DNA of 20,373 nucleotides from contig NW_008246084.1 in NCBI RefSeq assembly GCF_000281045.1, positions 782,806-803,178 of the forward strand, read 5' to 3'. Under the pieces are notes generated by a model, which did no database searches, was not told the origin of the DNA, and was given only the letters and a program-made list of their open reading frames with translations. This stretch comes from Saprolegnia diclina VS20 (lineage: Eukaryota; Oomycota; Saprolegniomycetes; Saprolegniales; Saprolegniaceae). The translations under genes were made by a program, and so were the position numbers. Positions 9,401-17,734 of the stretch are shown in pieces (the first letter of the stretch is position 1; every line of letters begins with the position of its first letter).

Positions 9401-12400
9401 GTGTGGTTTTGCACCACGTAGCGCGGGCTCAGCGCGATCGCAATCGAGTCGGCAAAGAGCCCTTCAAGCCCCGTAATGTCGACGCCGAGCACGTGCCCGC
9501 TGCTGTAGACTTCGCCGCTTGTCTGCACGGCCGACGCGTTCATGGGCTCCGACCACGCGGCCGCCGCACTAAGCTGATGAAACATCGGCGGCACCACGTC
9601 GTCCGTCACGAGCGGCGTCCATGACGGTGGCGTCGACGTCGACGGCGCGTTGGCCCGGAAGCTCATGCGGGCCTTGGGCGCGTGCACCATGATGGGCGTC
9701 GCAAAAGCCGGGTGGACCGTCACTTCGTCGACCGCGCCCGACGCCGCGTCCGCGTCCGGCAGCTTGTACGAGAGGTCGAGGCCCGTCTTGTTGACGATCC
9801 AAAAGGGCACGGAAAACTTGACCACGCGCGGCTGCCCGGGCATCGTCGCGCGCTCAAAGCTCACGCTCAGATTCGGCTCGAGCTCGTACTTTTCAGGCGC
9901 CGTCGTAAAGAGGTCGACCGTCGCATGGATCGCCATGAGCAGCGGCTTGGACCACATCGACGTCGCCGCGCCGTTGCGCAGCCGGAACGCCATGTACCCG
10001 GGAGTCTGCGATGAGAGCCCTTCGACTTCACCGGTCGCGCCAGACGCCACCTCGCCGTGGACCGAGCTCGCTTCGAGGAGCGTTTGAATTCCGTTCATGT
10101 CCATGCGGCCGGCGCCGGGTGTCGCGCGGTACTCCAAAAACCGATACTCGATCGTGTACGGCAGCGCATTGTGAATCACAAACGACGGCAGCACCGACAG
10201 CTCCCACTGCACCGTGTTGTCCGTGAGCACGTGGCGGTAGAGGAGGATGCTGGGCGTGAGCTGCTTGACGAGCTTCGACGCCTTGTGCTTTTGGTGCAGC
10301 GGCACGATCGTACCCTTTCGCACAAACGAGTTCATGCTCGACTCGGTCTTGTTGAGCTCGGGCTTTTGGGCGTCGAGGAGCATGTCGTTCGTGAGCTTGA
10401 TGTTGACGTGCCAGCTCTTGCTGTTGGCGCTGCGCAAGTAGACTTCCGTGTCGCCCATAAACACCGAGATGGGCAGCGACAGCGACGTCGCGCTCTCGAG
10501 CGTCGTCACCTTGTCGTTAAGCGATGTAAACCCCGCCAGGTGCACAAGGCTCTGCATCTCCATGTCGAGCGAGCTCTTGTTCGAGATGACAATGTTCGAC
10601 TTGAAGACGACGCTGGCGTCTTTCGGGTCTTCGAGGCGGCAGATCGCATTGAGCGTGATAAAGTGAGCGCCAGCACTGTCCTTGACGACGAGCTCTTTCG
10701 GGCCAAACGCAGGCAACGCCACGTCCGTGAGCGCGCCCCAGGACGGGATTTCGACTCGGCAGTTGGCGACATCCACGCTTTTCAGCGCCTGCACCGAGCG
10801 CGGCTCCAAGGTAATTTGATCGTCGCCATTGCCAAAGATGAGCGGCACACCCGTCAAGTTGGTGACGTGGAACGGCGGCTCGTCCGGCCGGTACACGACC
10901 TTGGGCGCATCGGGCTCGACTACGTGCTCGCCCGACATAATCTCGGGCAAGATCGCCAGCACCTCGAGCAGCGACGACGACACGTTGATCTGGAAGCGCT
11001 TCTCGGCTTCGAGCCAGACGCGGACGCCCTCGACGCCCGCCGCGCTGTTGACGCCGACCAGACACACCCACGGCTCGATACTGTGCTCCATTTGCCCCGA
11101 GAGGTCACTGTAGCACGACGCTGCGACCTGGAGACCGAGCGTCATGGCCCATTCGGAGGCTTGCGCGTTGACGTCATAGACATTCGGGCCAATCGCAGCC
11201 GAGAGCGCGACCGAGCACGTCAATTCGTCGACAACAAGGTCGGCGCGGCACGCCGTCGACGGCAGCTTGTCATCGAGCAGCACGACGTGGAACGCGCCGA
11301 GCTTGATGTCACTGCGCACTCGCAGCGAGACACCGGCCATGGTCGGCGCCGGTTTGGTTTCGACCACCTCGATCGTCGGCTCGGCGCTCTGGTTGAGAAT
11401 CATCTTGGCCGCCGACTCAAACTCGACGATCCCGCCGCACGCCGTGTCGTCGTTGACCGTCCACGCCAAGTCAATGTCGCGGTTCTCGTCCGAGGTCGCC
11501 AAATTCGGAACGACGAGCGCGTCCCAGACTGCGTGCGCCGCCTCGTGGTGCTGCAAGAGGCGCACAAGCTTGCGCTGCAAGAGGGCGGGCGACTGGCCAA
11601 CCCGCGACGTTCGTGTCGCGCCCATTTCCGCTTGGTACAAGCTCCAAAACGCATCGAGCGGGTCGGACGCGGCGCGGGACGTCAAAAAGAAAAACCAGTC
11701 GGATGGCGTCGACTTGGAGAACGGGCCAAAGAGCGTTTCGAGCACGTTGAGCGCGTCGTACTCGCACGCGTAGAGGTCGACGTAGCCGCGCAAATGGTCG
11801 ACGTTCATGGTTTCCAAGAGGTAGTGGCGGAACTCGTCAAAGTCGATCGTACCGCTGCCGTCCTTGTCGATTGTGTTGAAGACCGTGGCCGTGAGCTCGC
11901 GGAGTTCACGCGTGAGCAGCTTCTGGTCCACGATCGCGTGCGCCAGCAGCATCTCGAGCTCGTCCAGCTCAATGGACTTCGTGTGGTCGACGTCAATCTC
12001 TTCAAACTGCGCCTGCGCCACGTCGAGGCGCTGCTTGATCTGCAGCGCCATTTCAGCCTCCTGCGCGACTTCCTGCGCGACGCGGCGCTTCTTCATCTGG
12101 TCGTCGGTCGTCGTCTGGATCGTGCTCAGACTCGTGACGCTGCTCAGAAACATGGCAAAGTTGAGCTGCGAAAACGACAGCGTAATGTCCGAGACCGACA
12201 CGGACAGCGTTTGCGCGAAGTCGCCCGACGCGGTCCGCGCCAGCTCGTACCCGTTGGCAATGCGGAGCGGCGCCAAGAGCGACTGCGGCAGCGAGGTTTG
12301 CGGCGAAAAGATGGTCGGGAACCCGCTCTTGTCCGTCGGCGCCTGGTACAAGCGCGGCAGCAGCGCGGCCTCCGAGAGCACAAGCTGCATCGACTCGGCG

Positions 12401-14289
12401 TCCAGTGAGCTCTTTACGGCGAGCTCCGTCGTCATGGTGAGCTCCAAGAGCGCACCCGTTGACTCGACGGCCGGCGGGATCAAAAAGACGCTCACGTCCG
12501 CGACGCGAACCGCAATGTTCATCGTTGCGCCCTTGAGGAGCGAGCACGGCCCGACGTTCGAGAGGTTGAGCTTGGACGACGACGACGTGTCGTGGACCAC
12601 GACCGCTGTCGTCGTTGTCGTTGCGGTCGTCTGCGCCGGCGCCGGCAGTTGCTCGGCCATGTACGCTTGCGCCGTCAGCTGGAGACGGTCGACGTACAAG
12701 AGAAATTCCTGCAGCGGCTCCTTGGCGGCAAAAACGGCGAGCTTCTCAAACGTCACGTCGAGGTCCATGCCGCCGGCAAACGTCTGGCGCAGGCGGCCGT
12801 CCAACAACTTTTCGTTGGACGAGTGCGAGAGCAGCTGCGACCGCTGGCACTCCATGCTCGGCGTCAAGGTTGTCAGCTGGATGTCGCGGATCGCGTACTG
12901 GAGGTCCATGGCCACATTGCCCGTCGTACACTGCTCCATGAGCACGTCGACGCCCGCAATGGCAAACTCGGCCGCGAGCGTCGGCTCGCCCACCGGCGTC
13001 TTGTCGGCGACCGGCAACTTCTTGTCCTTCGTGTCCAGCAGCTGCACGGTCCAGCGGTTGAGCGCGACGACAATGTGCTTGTCGCGAAACGGTGCGTTCT
13101 CGGCTTGCACTTTGGTCACGAGCTCGATCGGCATCAAGTGGGTTTGTGCCAAATGCTCGGTCCAGCGCAGCGCCTTGGCACGCAGAGCAAGCAGCTGGTC
13201 CAAGGTCGCCATCTTCTCCACGTCATTCACGGCATCGACCGGCGTCGGCGCTTGCGCAGCAAAGTCCCACTTGAACGCGCGGCAGTACGCATCTTCAGCG
13301 TCGGCAGTCTGGTGGATGCACTCGGCCATCTCGGCCTGGTTGAGCGACTCTTGGAAGAGACCATACTTGACGTACGGGATGTAGTACCGGATGAGCGTCA
13401 GATACAAATGCGGCGAGAGCGTCGTCATCATGTCTGCGAGCGTGATCGAGAGCCCGAGCTTCTTCGTGTCGAGCGGCAGCGGCGAGAGCATGACCTCAAA
13501 GACGTACGGCATCGTCACGTCGACGAGCAGAGACGGGAAGCCGAGCACGCGTTGGCTCTCGAGGCAAATGTAAAAGTTGCGCATCGCGACCGTACGGTGG
13601 TTGATCTGCACCTCTTCGTTCGTCGGCGCGCTCGTCAGCGAGAGCTCGGTAAGCGTGATCGTCAAGGGCGTCGTTGGCGCCGCGTCCTTCTCGCCAATGA
13701 GCTCGATCGAGACGTCGCGGATCGAGATCTTGATTGTCTCGGCGATCGAGTGGAGGAGACGCGACTTGAACGTCGACGGCGGCGGCGCTTCGTTGGGCGA
13801 TGCGAGCCGCGCGAGGTACGTCTGCACGGCCTGCGTCATGCCATTCGCGAGCGCCAGCTTGTTGGCGACAACCCGCTCGAGGTACGCCGCCCGGTCAAGC
13901 TCGCAGTTGACGCCAAACGTACCGGCCACGCGGACGCCGACGATTTCGATCGACATGTTGTAGCACATGGGTCCCGACCCGCCAAAGAAGCTCGGGAGCT
14001 GCACATGGAGCGCGTCAATGGACACATGGCTGAGCTCAATCGGGAACGGCAGCGAGAGGCGCAGATCGTGGAGGAACGAGGCTTGGAGCACGATGCGCTC
14101 GAGCGAGATGAGGCCCGTCCAGAGGTTGTAGAAGAGCTCGATGGAGCTGTGGATGTACGCCTTGGTGGCCTTGGCGACGACCGAGCCCAAGAGCGGGGCG
14201 ATCGTGACCTTGGCGAGAGGCGGGATCACGCACAGGGACACGAGGATCGTCGTGAGCCCGAGGAACAGCATCGTCATGTCGAACTGCAT
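6448..14289 (-). CDS. VPS13-family bridge-like lipid transfer protein with EF-hands and tandem C2 domains
   Basis: One uninterrupted exon of 2613 residues. VPS13 proteins are long hydrophobic-groove bridges moving phospholipids between membranes at contact sites. Visible in order: a hydrophobic helix at about 7-26; a chorein-like N-terminus at about 30-130; beta-rich RBG body; two canonical EF-hands (loops 766-777 and 808-819, the second DKDGSGTIDFDE); a six-repeat VAB adaptor-binding domain at about 1135-1790, each repeat with its signature asparagine (N1144, N1237, N1374, N1500, N1628, N1752); a VPS13/ATG2-type C-terminal region with GNPVGL (about 2133) and TKPVEGA (about 2240); and two C2-like domains (about 2315-2415 and 2455-2580). 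I chose the ATG at 14289; the frame stays open upstream, but only through non-ATG codons. The C2 loops lack most calcium-binding aspartates, so calcium sensing, if any, falls to the EF-hands. It is shorter than typical 3100-residue VPS13s. Family is certain; cellular address is inferred. Confidence 0.93.
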   Translation of the reverse strand: MQFDMTMLFLGLTTILVSLCVIPPLAKVTIAPLLGSVVAKATKAYIHSSIELFYNLWTGLISLERIVLQASFLHDLRLSLPFPIELSHVSIDALHVQLPSFFGGSGPMCYNMSIEIVGVRVAGTFGVNCELDRAAYLERVVANKLALANGMTQAVQTYLARLASPNEAPPPSTFKSRLLHSIAETIKISIRDVSIELIGEKDAAPTTPLTITLTELSLTSAPTNEEVQINHRTVAMRNFYICLESQRVLGFPSLLVDVTMPYVFEVMLSPLPLDTKKLGLSITLADMMTTLSPHLYLTLIRYYIPYVKYGLFQESLNQAEMAECIHQTADAEDAYCRAFKWDFAAQAPTPVDAVNDVEKMATLDQLLALRAKALRWTEHLAQTHLMPIELVTKVQAENAPFRDKHIVVALNRWTVQLLDTKDKKLPVADKTPVGEPTLAAEFAIAGVDVLMEQCTTGNVAMDLQYAIRDIQLTTLTPSMECQRSQLLSHSSNEKLLDGRLRQTFAGGMDLDVTFEKLAVFAAKEPLQEFLLYVDRLQLTAQAYMAEQLPAPAQTTATTTTTAVVVHDTSSSSKLNLSNVGPCSLLKGATMNIAVRVADVSVFLIPPAVESTGALLELTMTTELAVKSSLDAESMQLVLSEAALLPRLYQAPTDKSGFPTIFSPQTSLPQSLLAPLRIANGYELARTASGDFAQTLSVSVSDITLSFSQLNFAMFLSSVTSLSTIQTTTDDQMKKRRVAQEVAQEAEMALQIKQRLDVAQAQFEEIDVDHTKSIELDELEMLLAHAIVDQKLLTRELRELTATVFNTIDKDGSGTIDFDEFRHYLLETMNVDHLRGYVDLYACEYDALNVLETLFGPFSKSTPSDWFFFLTSRAASDPLDAFWSLYQAEMGATRTSRVGQSPALLQRKLVRLLQHHEAAHAVWDALVVPNLATSDENRDIDLAWTVNDDTACGGIVEFESAAKMILNQSAEPTIEVVETKPAPTMAGVSLRVRSDIKLGAFHVVLLDDKLPSTACRADLVVDELTCSVALSAAIGPNVYDVNAQASEWAMTLGLQVAASCYSDLSGQMEHSIEPWVCLVGVNSAAGVEGVRVWLEAEKRFQINVSSSLLEVLAILPEIMSGEHVVEPDAPKVVYRPDEPPFHVTNLTGVPLIFGNGDDQITLEPRSVQALKSVDVANCRVEIPSWGALTDVALPAFGPKELVVKDSAGAHFITLNAICRLEDPKDASVVFKSNIVISNKSSLDMEMQSLVHLAGFTSLNDKVTTLESATSLSLPISVFMGDTEVYLRSANSKSWHVNIKLTNDMLLDAQKPELNKTESSMNSFVRKGTIVPLHQKHKASKLVKQLTPSILLYRHVLTDNTVQWELSVLPSFVIHNALPYTIEYRFLEYRATPGAGRMDMNGIQTLLEASSVHGEVASGATGEVEGLSSQTPGYMAFRLRNGAATSMWSKPLLMAIHATVDLFTTAPEKYELEPNLSVSFERATMPGQPRVVKFSVPFWIVNKTGLDLSYKLPDADAASGAVDEVTVHPAFATPIMVHAPKARMSFRANAPSTSTPPSWTPLVTDDVVPPMFHQLSAAAAWSEPMNASAVQTSGEVYSSGHVLGVDITGLEGLFADSIAIALSPRYVVQNHTPYDIQVRAFATPATDHLNELAAVSNCPTYDLASHSNGVLYAFEPLSKDPLVKCQKYFSMALSGSTVWSSILAVNAVGDVYFPLECTIRKRGFIVKASIQLLGTHLFVVLTDASSYPPYGVENYTMHPVTLRQGSNLAKQTTELARAERLAFAWDQAYVADHKLDVTIQGQKFTVDIDSVGPVKTSDLSLLKLMDGPKKFVLEVVPVGSARVLRIVDARSKHLDKLRSAKTSLEGQARAVAASLYTTALDMRLAGFGVSFMDALPQEVLYLSMDDVRVQSAPQSLEWDISIFNLQVDNMLANAKFPVILAPVDSGYNSGSVTPVPFFKLVLETLGDNGSLFKVMDVAVQPAYIRVDIDYLFKLLGLLEPLLASETALQSQLELALELYSKPMPCPAPIRNSQLLYFEAFSVRETQFKLECIIQKEDIARSKAMAHSRSWLVNALMQLIGIVGSKLSGSPSFSFSAITKRHCFTTKDRLVSQLVQTYSRDVVMQAYKLVGSIDMLGNPVGLVEDLGSGLKAFLKVTTNEVLGDSQTRGEGVKILGKTVAKTGTGALAKFTGSLDKLMDEVSDVADTPHDKDERDANESTSVVDGGLKFAKNLGLGLTGIITKPVEGAMSGGVTGFMQGAVQGLAGAPVVLLKTVTSTAHTLATEASETLEDVVPFQGRRRKERQFVDKVLVVPSKQQPSMLHVEILSASGLVASSGQCNPICYVLLNDKVVFQTKCLFGTANPEWRAAKNIELKTESATTNVTFKVRDSFTGFESTIGQLRIPLNQLMMDFDQETGSSPLSKWVHSNVADLSAMSVDLPRLEKEYMLWGKPKKARDGKPPSLQVLVTVLDLVNYVPPKTMFGSTPNLAPYIGVELGGKSQKTTALKAASANMSWKETLTFDWKAPEKHKQISFTLFDKSMLVDETLGNVLLPLRLSEPRVDMLLDIRVNGVVNGQLHVKTEILGLPDDDDAEPSPIEGGATSKTAGKLKLHVAFS

Positions 14290-14380
14290 GAGGTTAGCAG
14301 AACGGACAAGCGCGGAAATGCGAGAATAGGCGCAGCCGGTCAAGGCCACGCGAAACCTCCCAGATTTGATACAACCCGTT

Positions 14381-14389
14381 GAATGAAAA
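14381..14389 (-). promoter_or_regulatory. Candidate oomycete initiator (Inr) of the VPS13-like gene
   Basis: Read on the minus strand this is TTTTCATTC, ending 91 nt before the chosen ATG. It matches the TCATTY core of the oomycete initiator and closely resembles the motifs ahead of the cysteine protease and S53 genes. If it is the true start site, the leader is about 95 nt and the non-ATG upstream extension of the frame is untranslated. Confidence 0.3.
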
Positions 14390-15089
14390 TAGTGTGAATT
14401 GTGCAACTGTGCGTTGACAGCGCTGACGTGTCAGGCTAAAGAGCGCTCGTCCAGCACCGTACACGAGACTATGGTTTATACCTCATAGAGATCGAGGGAG
14501 CGGCTCGAAGCCTCTTTGCCGCGCATTCATGGGAAGCGGCCACAAGTGCAGTTGTGTCCTTCTTCTCCGCCGGCGAGTTGTTCACGCCGAGGGCTAGGTG
14601 AAGTCATCGACGCGCAGCTCGCCAGGTCTGGGACGCGCTACACGGGCATGCTGGGCGGGCCTTTATACATAACGGTACAACGCAGCCTTCTCCACGTTGG
14701 GCGGGGCCGGTCGCCAACGGAACGAAGTGTGTGACTTTCTTGGTCGGACCTGCACCATCGATCCCACAAACGCCGTGCACCCAAGCAACAAGACTACTAC
14801 TGCGCGCGCGAGCAATAGCGATGAAGAAGCCACTGCTCACTCCCGTGGTCACTGCAGCTTTCCACAAGACAGTGTCGTCCGCGCGCAAGGCTCCGCCTGT
14901 CGATCGTGCTGCGCCAACATTTATACTAGCACACTATACCGGTGCATCCCTGGACCCGTCAAATGATCGTTTTCCAGAGGTCGAGTACTTTTTTTGGCGG
15001 CAACCAGCTGGCACAGCGAAATTCGGCTGCCACCAGGTGCGAAAGCCCCTCGCCGCAGCTCATCGCTCGCAGCAGCAGCACTACCGGTA

Positions 15090-15370
15090 GCACGTAGCAT
15101 GACGAGCTGCTGGAACCTGGAGGTGCTGCGCTTCTGGCTGACTTGGCGGGCGTCCGAGAGGCTGTGGGGCTGCATTGACGCGACACGACACCTATCACGT
15201 CGGCGTTGGAGTTCGAACCCATGTCAGCTCACATGTGGTGCTGCTCCCATTCGCAGGCAATCGCCAAAGCTGCTGGACACGTGCACTGCGGGCAATGGAG
15301 GGCCACAAATGCACGCCAGTCGCACCTCGTCGATGACAACATCTCGCTGCTTGGGGCCACTCGACGCTCA
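15090..15370 (-). pseudogene. Possible decayed ankyrin-repeat coding remnant
   Basis: Minus-strand translation in shifting frames shows pieces resembling ankyrin repeat units. At 15326-15249 the reading GATGVHLWPSIARSARVQQL followed by WRLPANG recalls the ankyrin spacing TPLHxAxxxGHxxVVxxLLxxGAN. Just before it SVEWPQAA (around 15368) resembles a helix-2 end. At 15130-15093 a frame-slipped HLQV...LVMLRATG is similar. No single frame is intact, stops and slips interrupt it, and no start is evident. Ankyrin-repeat genes are abundant in Saprolegniales, so a dead copy is plausible. This is pattern recognition only, and chance resemblance is possible. Confidence 0.25.
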
Positions 15371-15655
15371 TCAGCTCAGATGTAGACAAGGACGCGGCAA
15401 AGCCCATCCCACTCTTTGGCGGCTGCACGACCGGGCGCGTTTTTCATTCCATTCCGAACGCGCTCTCCAGATTTTATGCCGTCGTACATTGTTGCCTGCG
15501 ATGGCATCGATCGAGTGCATCGAATGCGAGCACCTCCGTGCGCCACGTCATGGCGGCAGTTTGGGAGCATTCGTACTTGTGTATCAAGGTGCAAAGCATA
15601 GCTCTGTGATGCGCAGTGTTTAACGCACTCTATCGCATTCGTCGTCTTCTTCCCG

Positions 15656-17734
15656 TCACGGCGTTATCTTCATGAGCGCCTCGCACGCCTCCATGTTGGT
15701 CTCAAAGGCGTGGTAGTTGATCGACCCAAGGCCTACATGCTCGTGACGTTGCGTGCATTTCACGATGACGCACCTCCGATGGGGTCCCAGCCAAAGCCGG
15801 CGGCGAAGCCATTGTCGCAGCAGGGCTGGTTGAGCGCGCCGCATCCGTTCTCGCCCGCCACAATGTCGTTAAAGATGAACGGACACACCTCGTAGAGCTA
15901 TAAAAATGGGCACCGATGACCACCCATCATCGACGCATCGAGACAGTACCTTGTACAGGTACGGGTTGACAAACCCGAGCTTGGGGCGACCGGTGCGCAA
16001 TCGGTACTTGTTGAGGTGCGAGATAATGGCCGCAACAATGGGCGCTGACGCCGACGTGCCGTCACAGGATGTGTAGAAGCCAGCAATGTAGAGCGCGATA
16101 CTGTGCCCCAGCGCCGATACTAGAAGACAATATGCGTTCAGCACGATGGTCAAGTGCGACGACGCACCGTCCGGGTACGCGCGACCGCTCACGTTGAAGC
16201 GCGGCTTGTCGAGCGAATGGCGTGCCACGTAAGCGTCGACGACACTGGCCTTTTCGCATTGGCGATGAGACCCGCGACGCGACAGAGAACGGTACCTGAT
16301 ACGAGGGCCTCGGGCTGTCGGCGCTAAAGCCACCGCCGGTCGTGATGGCGCCACCATTGCGGATCGAGAGGCCTGTCTCCTTGCCGCCGACGTTGACGGT
16401 TGCACCCACCGACACGATGTACGGCGACGACGACGGATAACTTGGCTAAAGAGTGTACGGTCCCATGTTGCCGGGGTGCGCAACGGGGTACTACCTGGTA
16501 CTTGGCGCAGAGCTTGGGGCCGAAATCCTCGAGGTACCAACTGCCAACGACGCCATTGTCGCCACTCGCGACGACGATCGTTGTGCCCCGGAGTCCGGCC
16601 TTGATGAACTCGAGATCAAGGGCATTGCGATAGGATAGCGGCAGGGCACACTCGTCGTCAGCATAGCTATATGACCAAATGAGTGTAAACTCGTTGCGAC
16701 ATTGCACTAGCTGTCTTACCTGATGGAGACGACGCTCGGTGCTGGCTCAAGGGCGTTGACGTCGCGCATGAAGCGAAGAAAAGGCTAGCCCATATCGGGT
16801 TATAAACGCCCATCGAATGCCATCGATGTACCTCTTGGTTGGCGTCTGACGCGGGCTCGTCAGGAACGCGCAGATCGTTGTAGCAAAGGATCGTTGTGGC
16901 GTTGTTCCGTGTAAGCCCCGCGATGAGCTGCGCGTCCAACGAGGCTTCGCTTGTCGCGGTCTTGCCAGTGCCGTTCCCGATGCAATTGCGCTGGGCGGGC
17001 ATCACAGAAAGCGGTGCTTGGCCGTTCACTACGCACAAATTGTGAGTCGGCACCTGGGATGATCGCGCTATACCGCCCAAGTACGACTCGATGTCTGTCT
17101 CCATGTAGGTCTCTTCCAAGAAGGTGCCAATGACGACGCCGTTGCCGTCGTAGCTGCTGTCGAGATCCTTGGGCAGGTGATATTGCTCCTGGAGCGTCTC
17201 GATCGTAACAACGCTTGCGAGCGGATTGTTGGCGCCGTACTGCAGCCGGCGGCGCGACGCACGAGCTTTGGTTCGTGGCAGGCGGTCGAGGCCGTCAATG
17301 AGAACAACGTGTGCTGCAATGCTTTTGGGCATCACGACGCCATTTGAAGCGCGCAAGATACGACGCGTCTCGAGGCTGTAGGCGTGCACTTTGGTGTCAA
17401 AGAGGGTTTCGACGTCCGCGACCGGCAGCGTCACGCGCCAGAGGTCGCCCGCGCGGCTCACGACGGGGTTGTACTTGCTTAGTAAGGCTTGCATCGCGGC
17501 GGCCGCGGCGTCACTTGGCCGCGCCGCCGTGTCCAGGTTCGAGAGGTACCGGCCGTACGTGGCCGACGTGACATCCGAGATGGCCGCGAGCTGCGCTGCG
17601 AGGTCGGCTTCGGCCTGCAGCTGAATGCGCAGCTCCATTGTGTCTGCCTCGTGGGCGCGCTCAAGGCGGCGCCACGCTGTCGCGCTCGAAGTGAGCGCCA
17701 AGAGCGTCACGGCGAGCTGTTCCAGTCGCAGCAT
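15656..17734 (-). CDS. Peptidase S53 (sedolisin / tripeptidyl-peptidase-1-like), eight exons
   Basis: Minus-strand exons 17734-16832, 16784-16720, 16666-16495, 16445-16296, 16249-16168, 16119-15950, 15897-15774 and 15732-15656 join into 580 residues; the seven introns are 41-53 nt. S53 enzymes are serine-carboxyl peptidases active at acid pH. Residues 1-20 (MLRLEQLAVTLLALTSSATA) are a signal peptide. An activation prodomain (about 25-165) ends near a basic run (RASRRR). The catalytic set is complete: E263 and D267 (SEASLD), oxyanion D359 (SGDNG) and nucleophile S480 (GTSASAP). The C-terminal calcium site is suggested by FNDI (D525) and GWDPIGGLG (D552). Junctions restore family strings: EPFLRF, SISYADD, KYQPSYP, GRAYPDVSALGH, NPYLYKLYE, DPIGGLGS. 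Intron 4 ends AAG rather than TAG, making that junction the least certain. A lysosomal/vacuolar or secreted acid protease is expected; whether endo- or tripeptidyl-peptidase is unresolved. Confidence 0.92.

Larger units (their letters stand above)
14290..15655. other. 5' flank of the VPS13-like gene and 3' flank of the S53 gene
   Basis: About 1.37 kb without an intact gene. The left end holds the VPS13-like leader and a candidate initiator at 14381-14389. The middle contains fragments resembling broken ankyrin-repeat coding sequence on the minus strand (about 15090-15370, listed separately). A 209-codon plus-strand frame (14994-15623) has no ATG start and no recognisable content. Confidence 0.5.

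Noticed and set aside
11404-11424. FFAT-like string EFESAAK (residues 956-962) in the VPS13-like protein, as a VAP/ER-binding motif
   Set aside because: Only a weak phospho-FFAT resemblance. Position 3 is Glu rather than Phe/Tyr, position 7 is Lys, and there is little adjacent acidic tract.
10057-14382. Very long open frames on the plus strand (783 and 596 codons at 10057-12408 and 12592-14382)
   Set aside because: They are exact antisense shadows of the VPS13-like gene. They arise from GC-rich third positions, are rich in Arg/Val/Leu, and show no domain. The 445-codon frame at 3706-5043 opposite the GH16 gene is the same kind of artefact.
14290-14406. Upstream extension of the VPS13-like protein to 14406
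   Set aside because: The extension begins at TTG, not ATG, and overlaps the candidate initiator motif. The first true ATG is at 14289 and leads directly into the membrane helix.
15195-15225. tRNA-like T-arm (GTTCGAACC box) near 15210
   Set aside because: The flanking T-stem does not pair properly on either strand, no complementary acceptor stem is found at the right distance, and there is no A-box of the expected form.
14994-15623. 209-codon plus-strand frame
   Set aside because: No ATG start, no domain, low-complexity Ser/Arg/Ala composition, and it overlaps the possible ankyrin remnant on the other strand.
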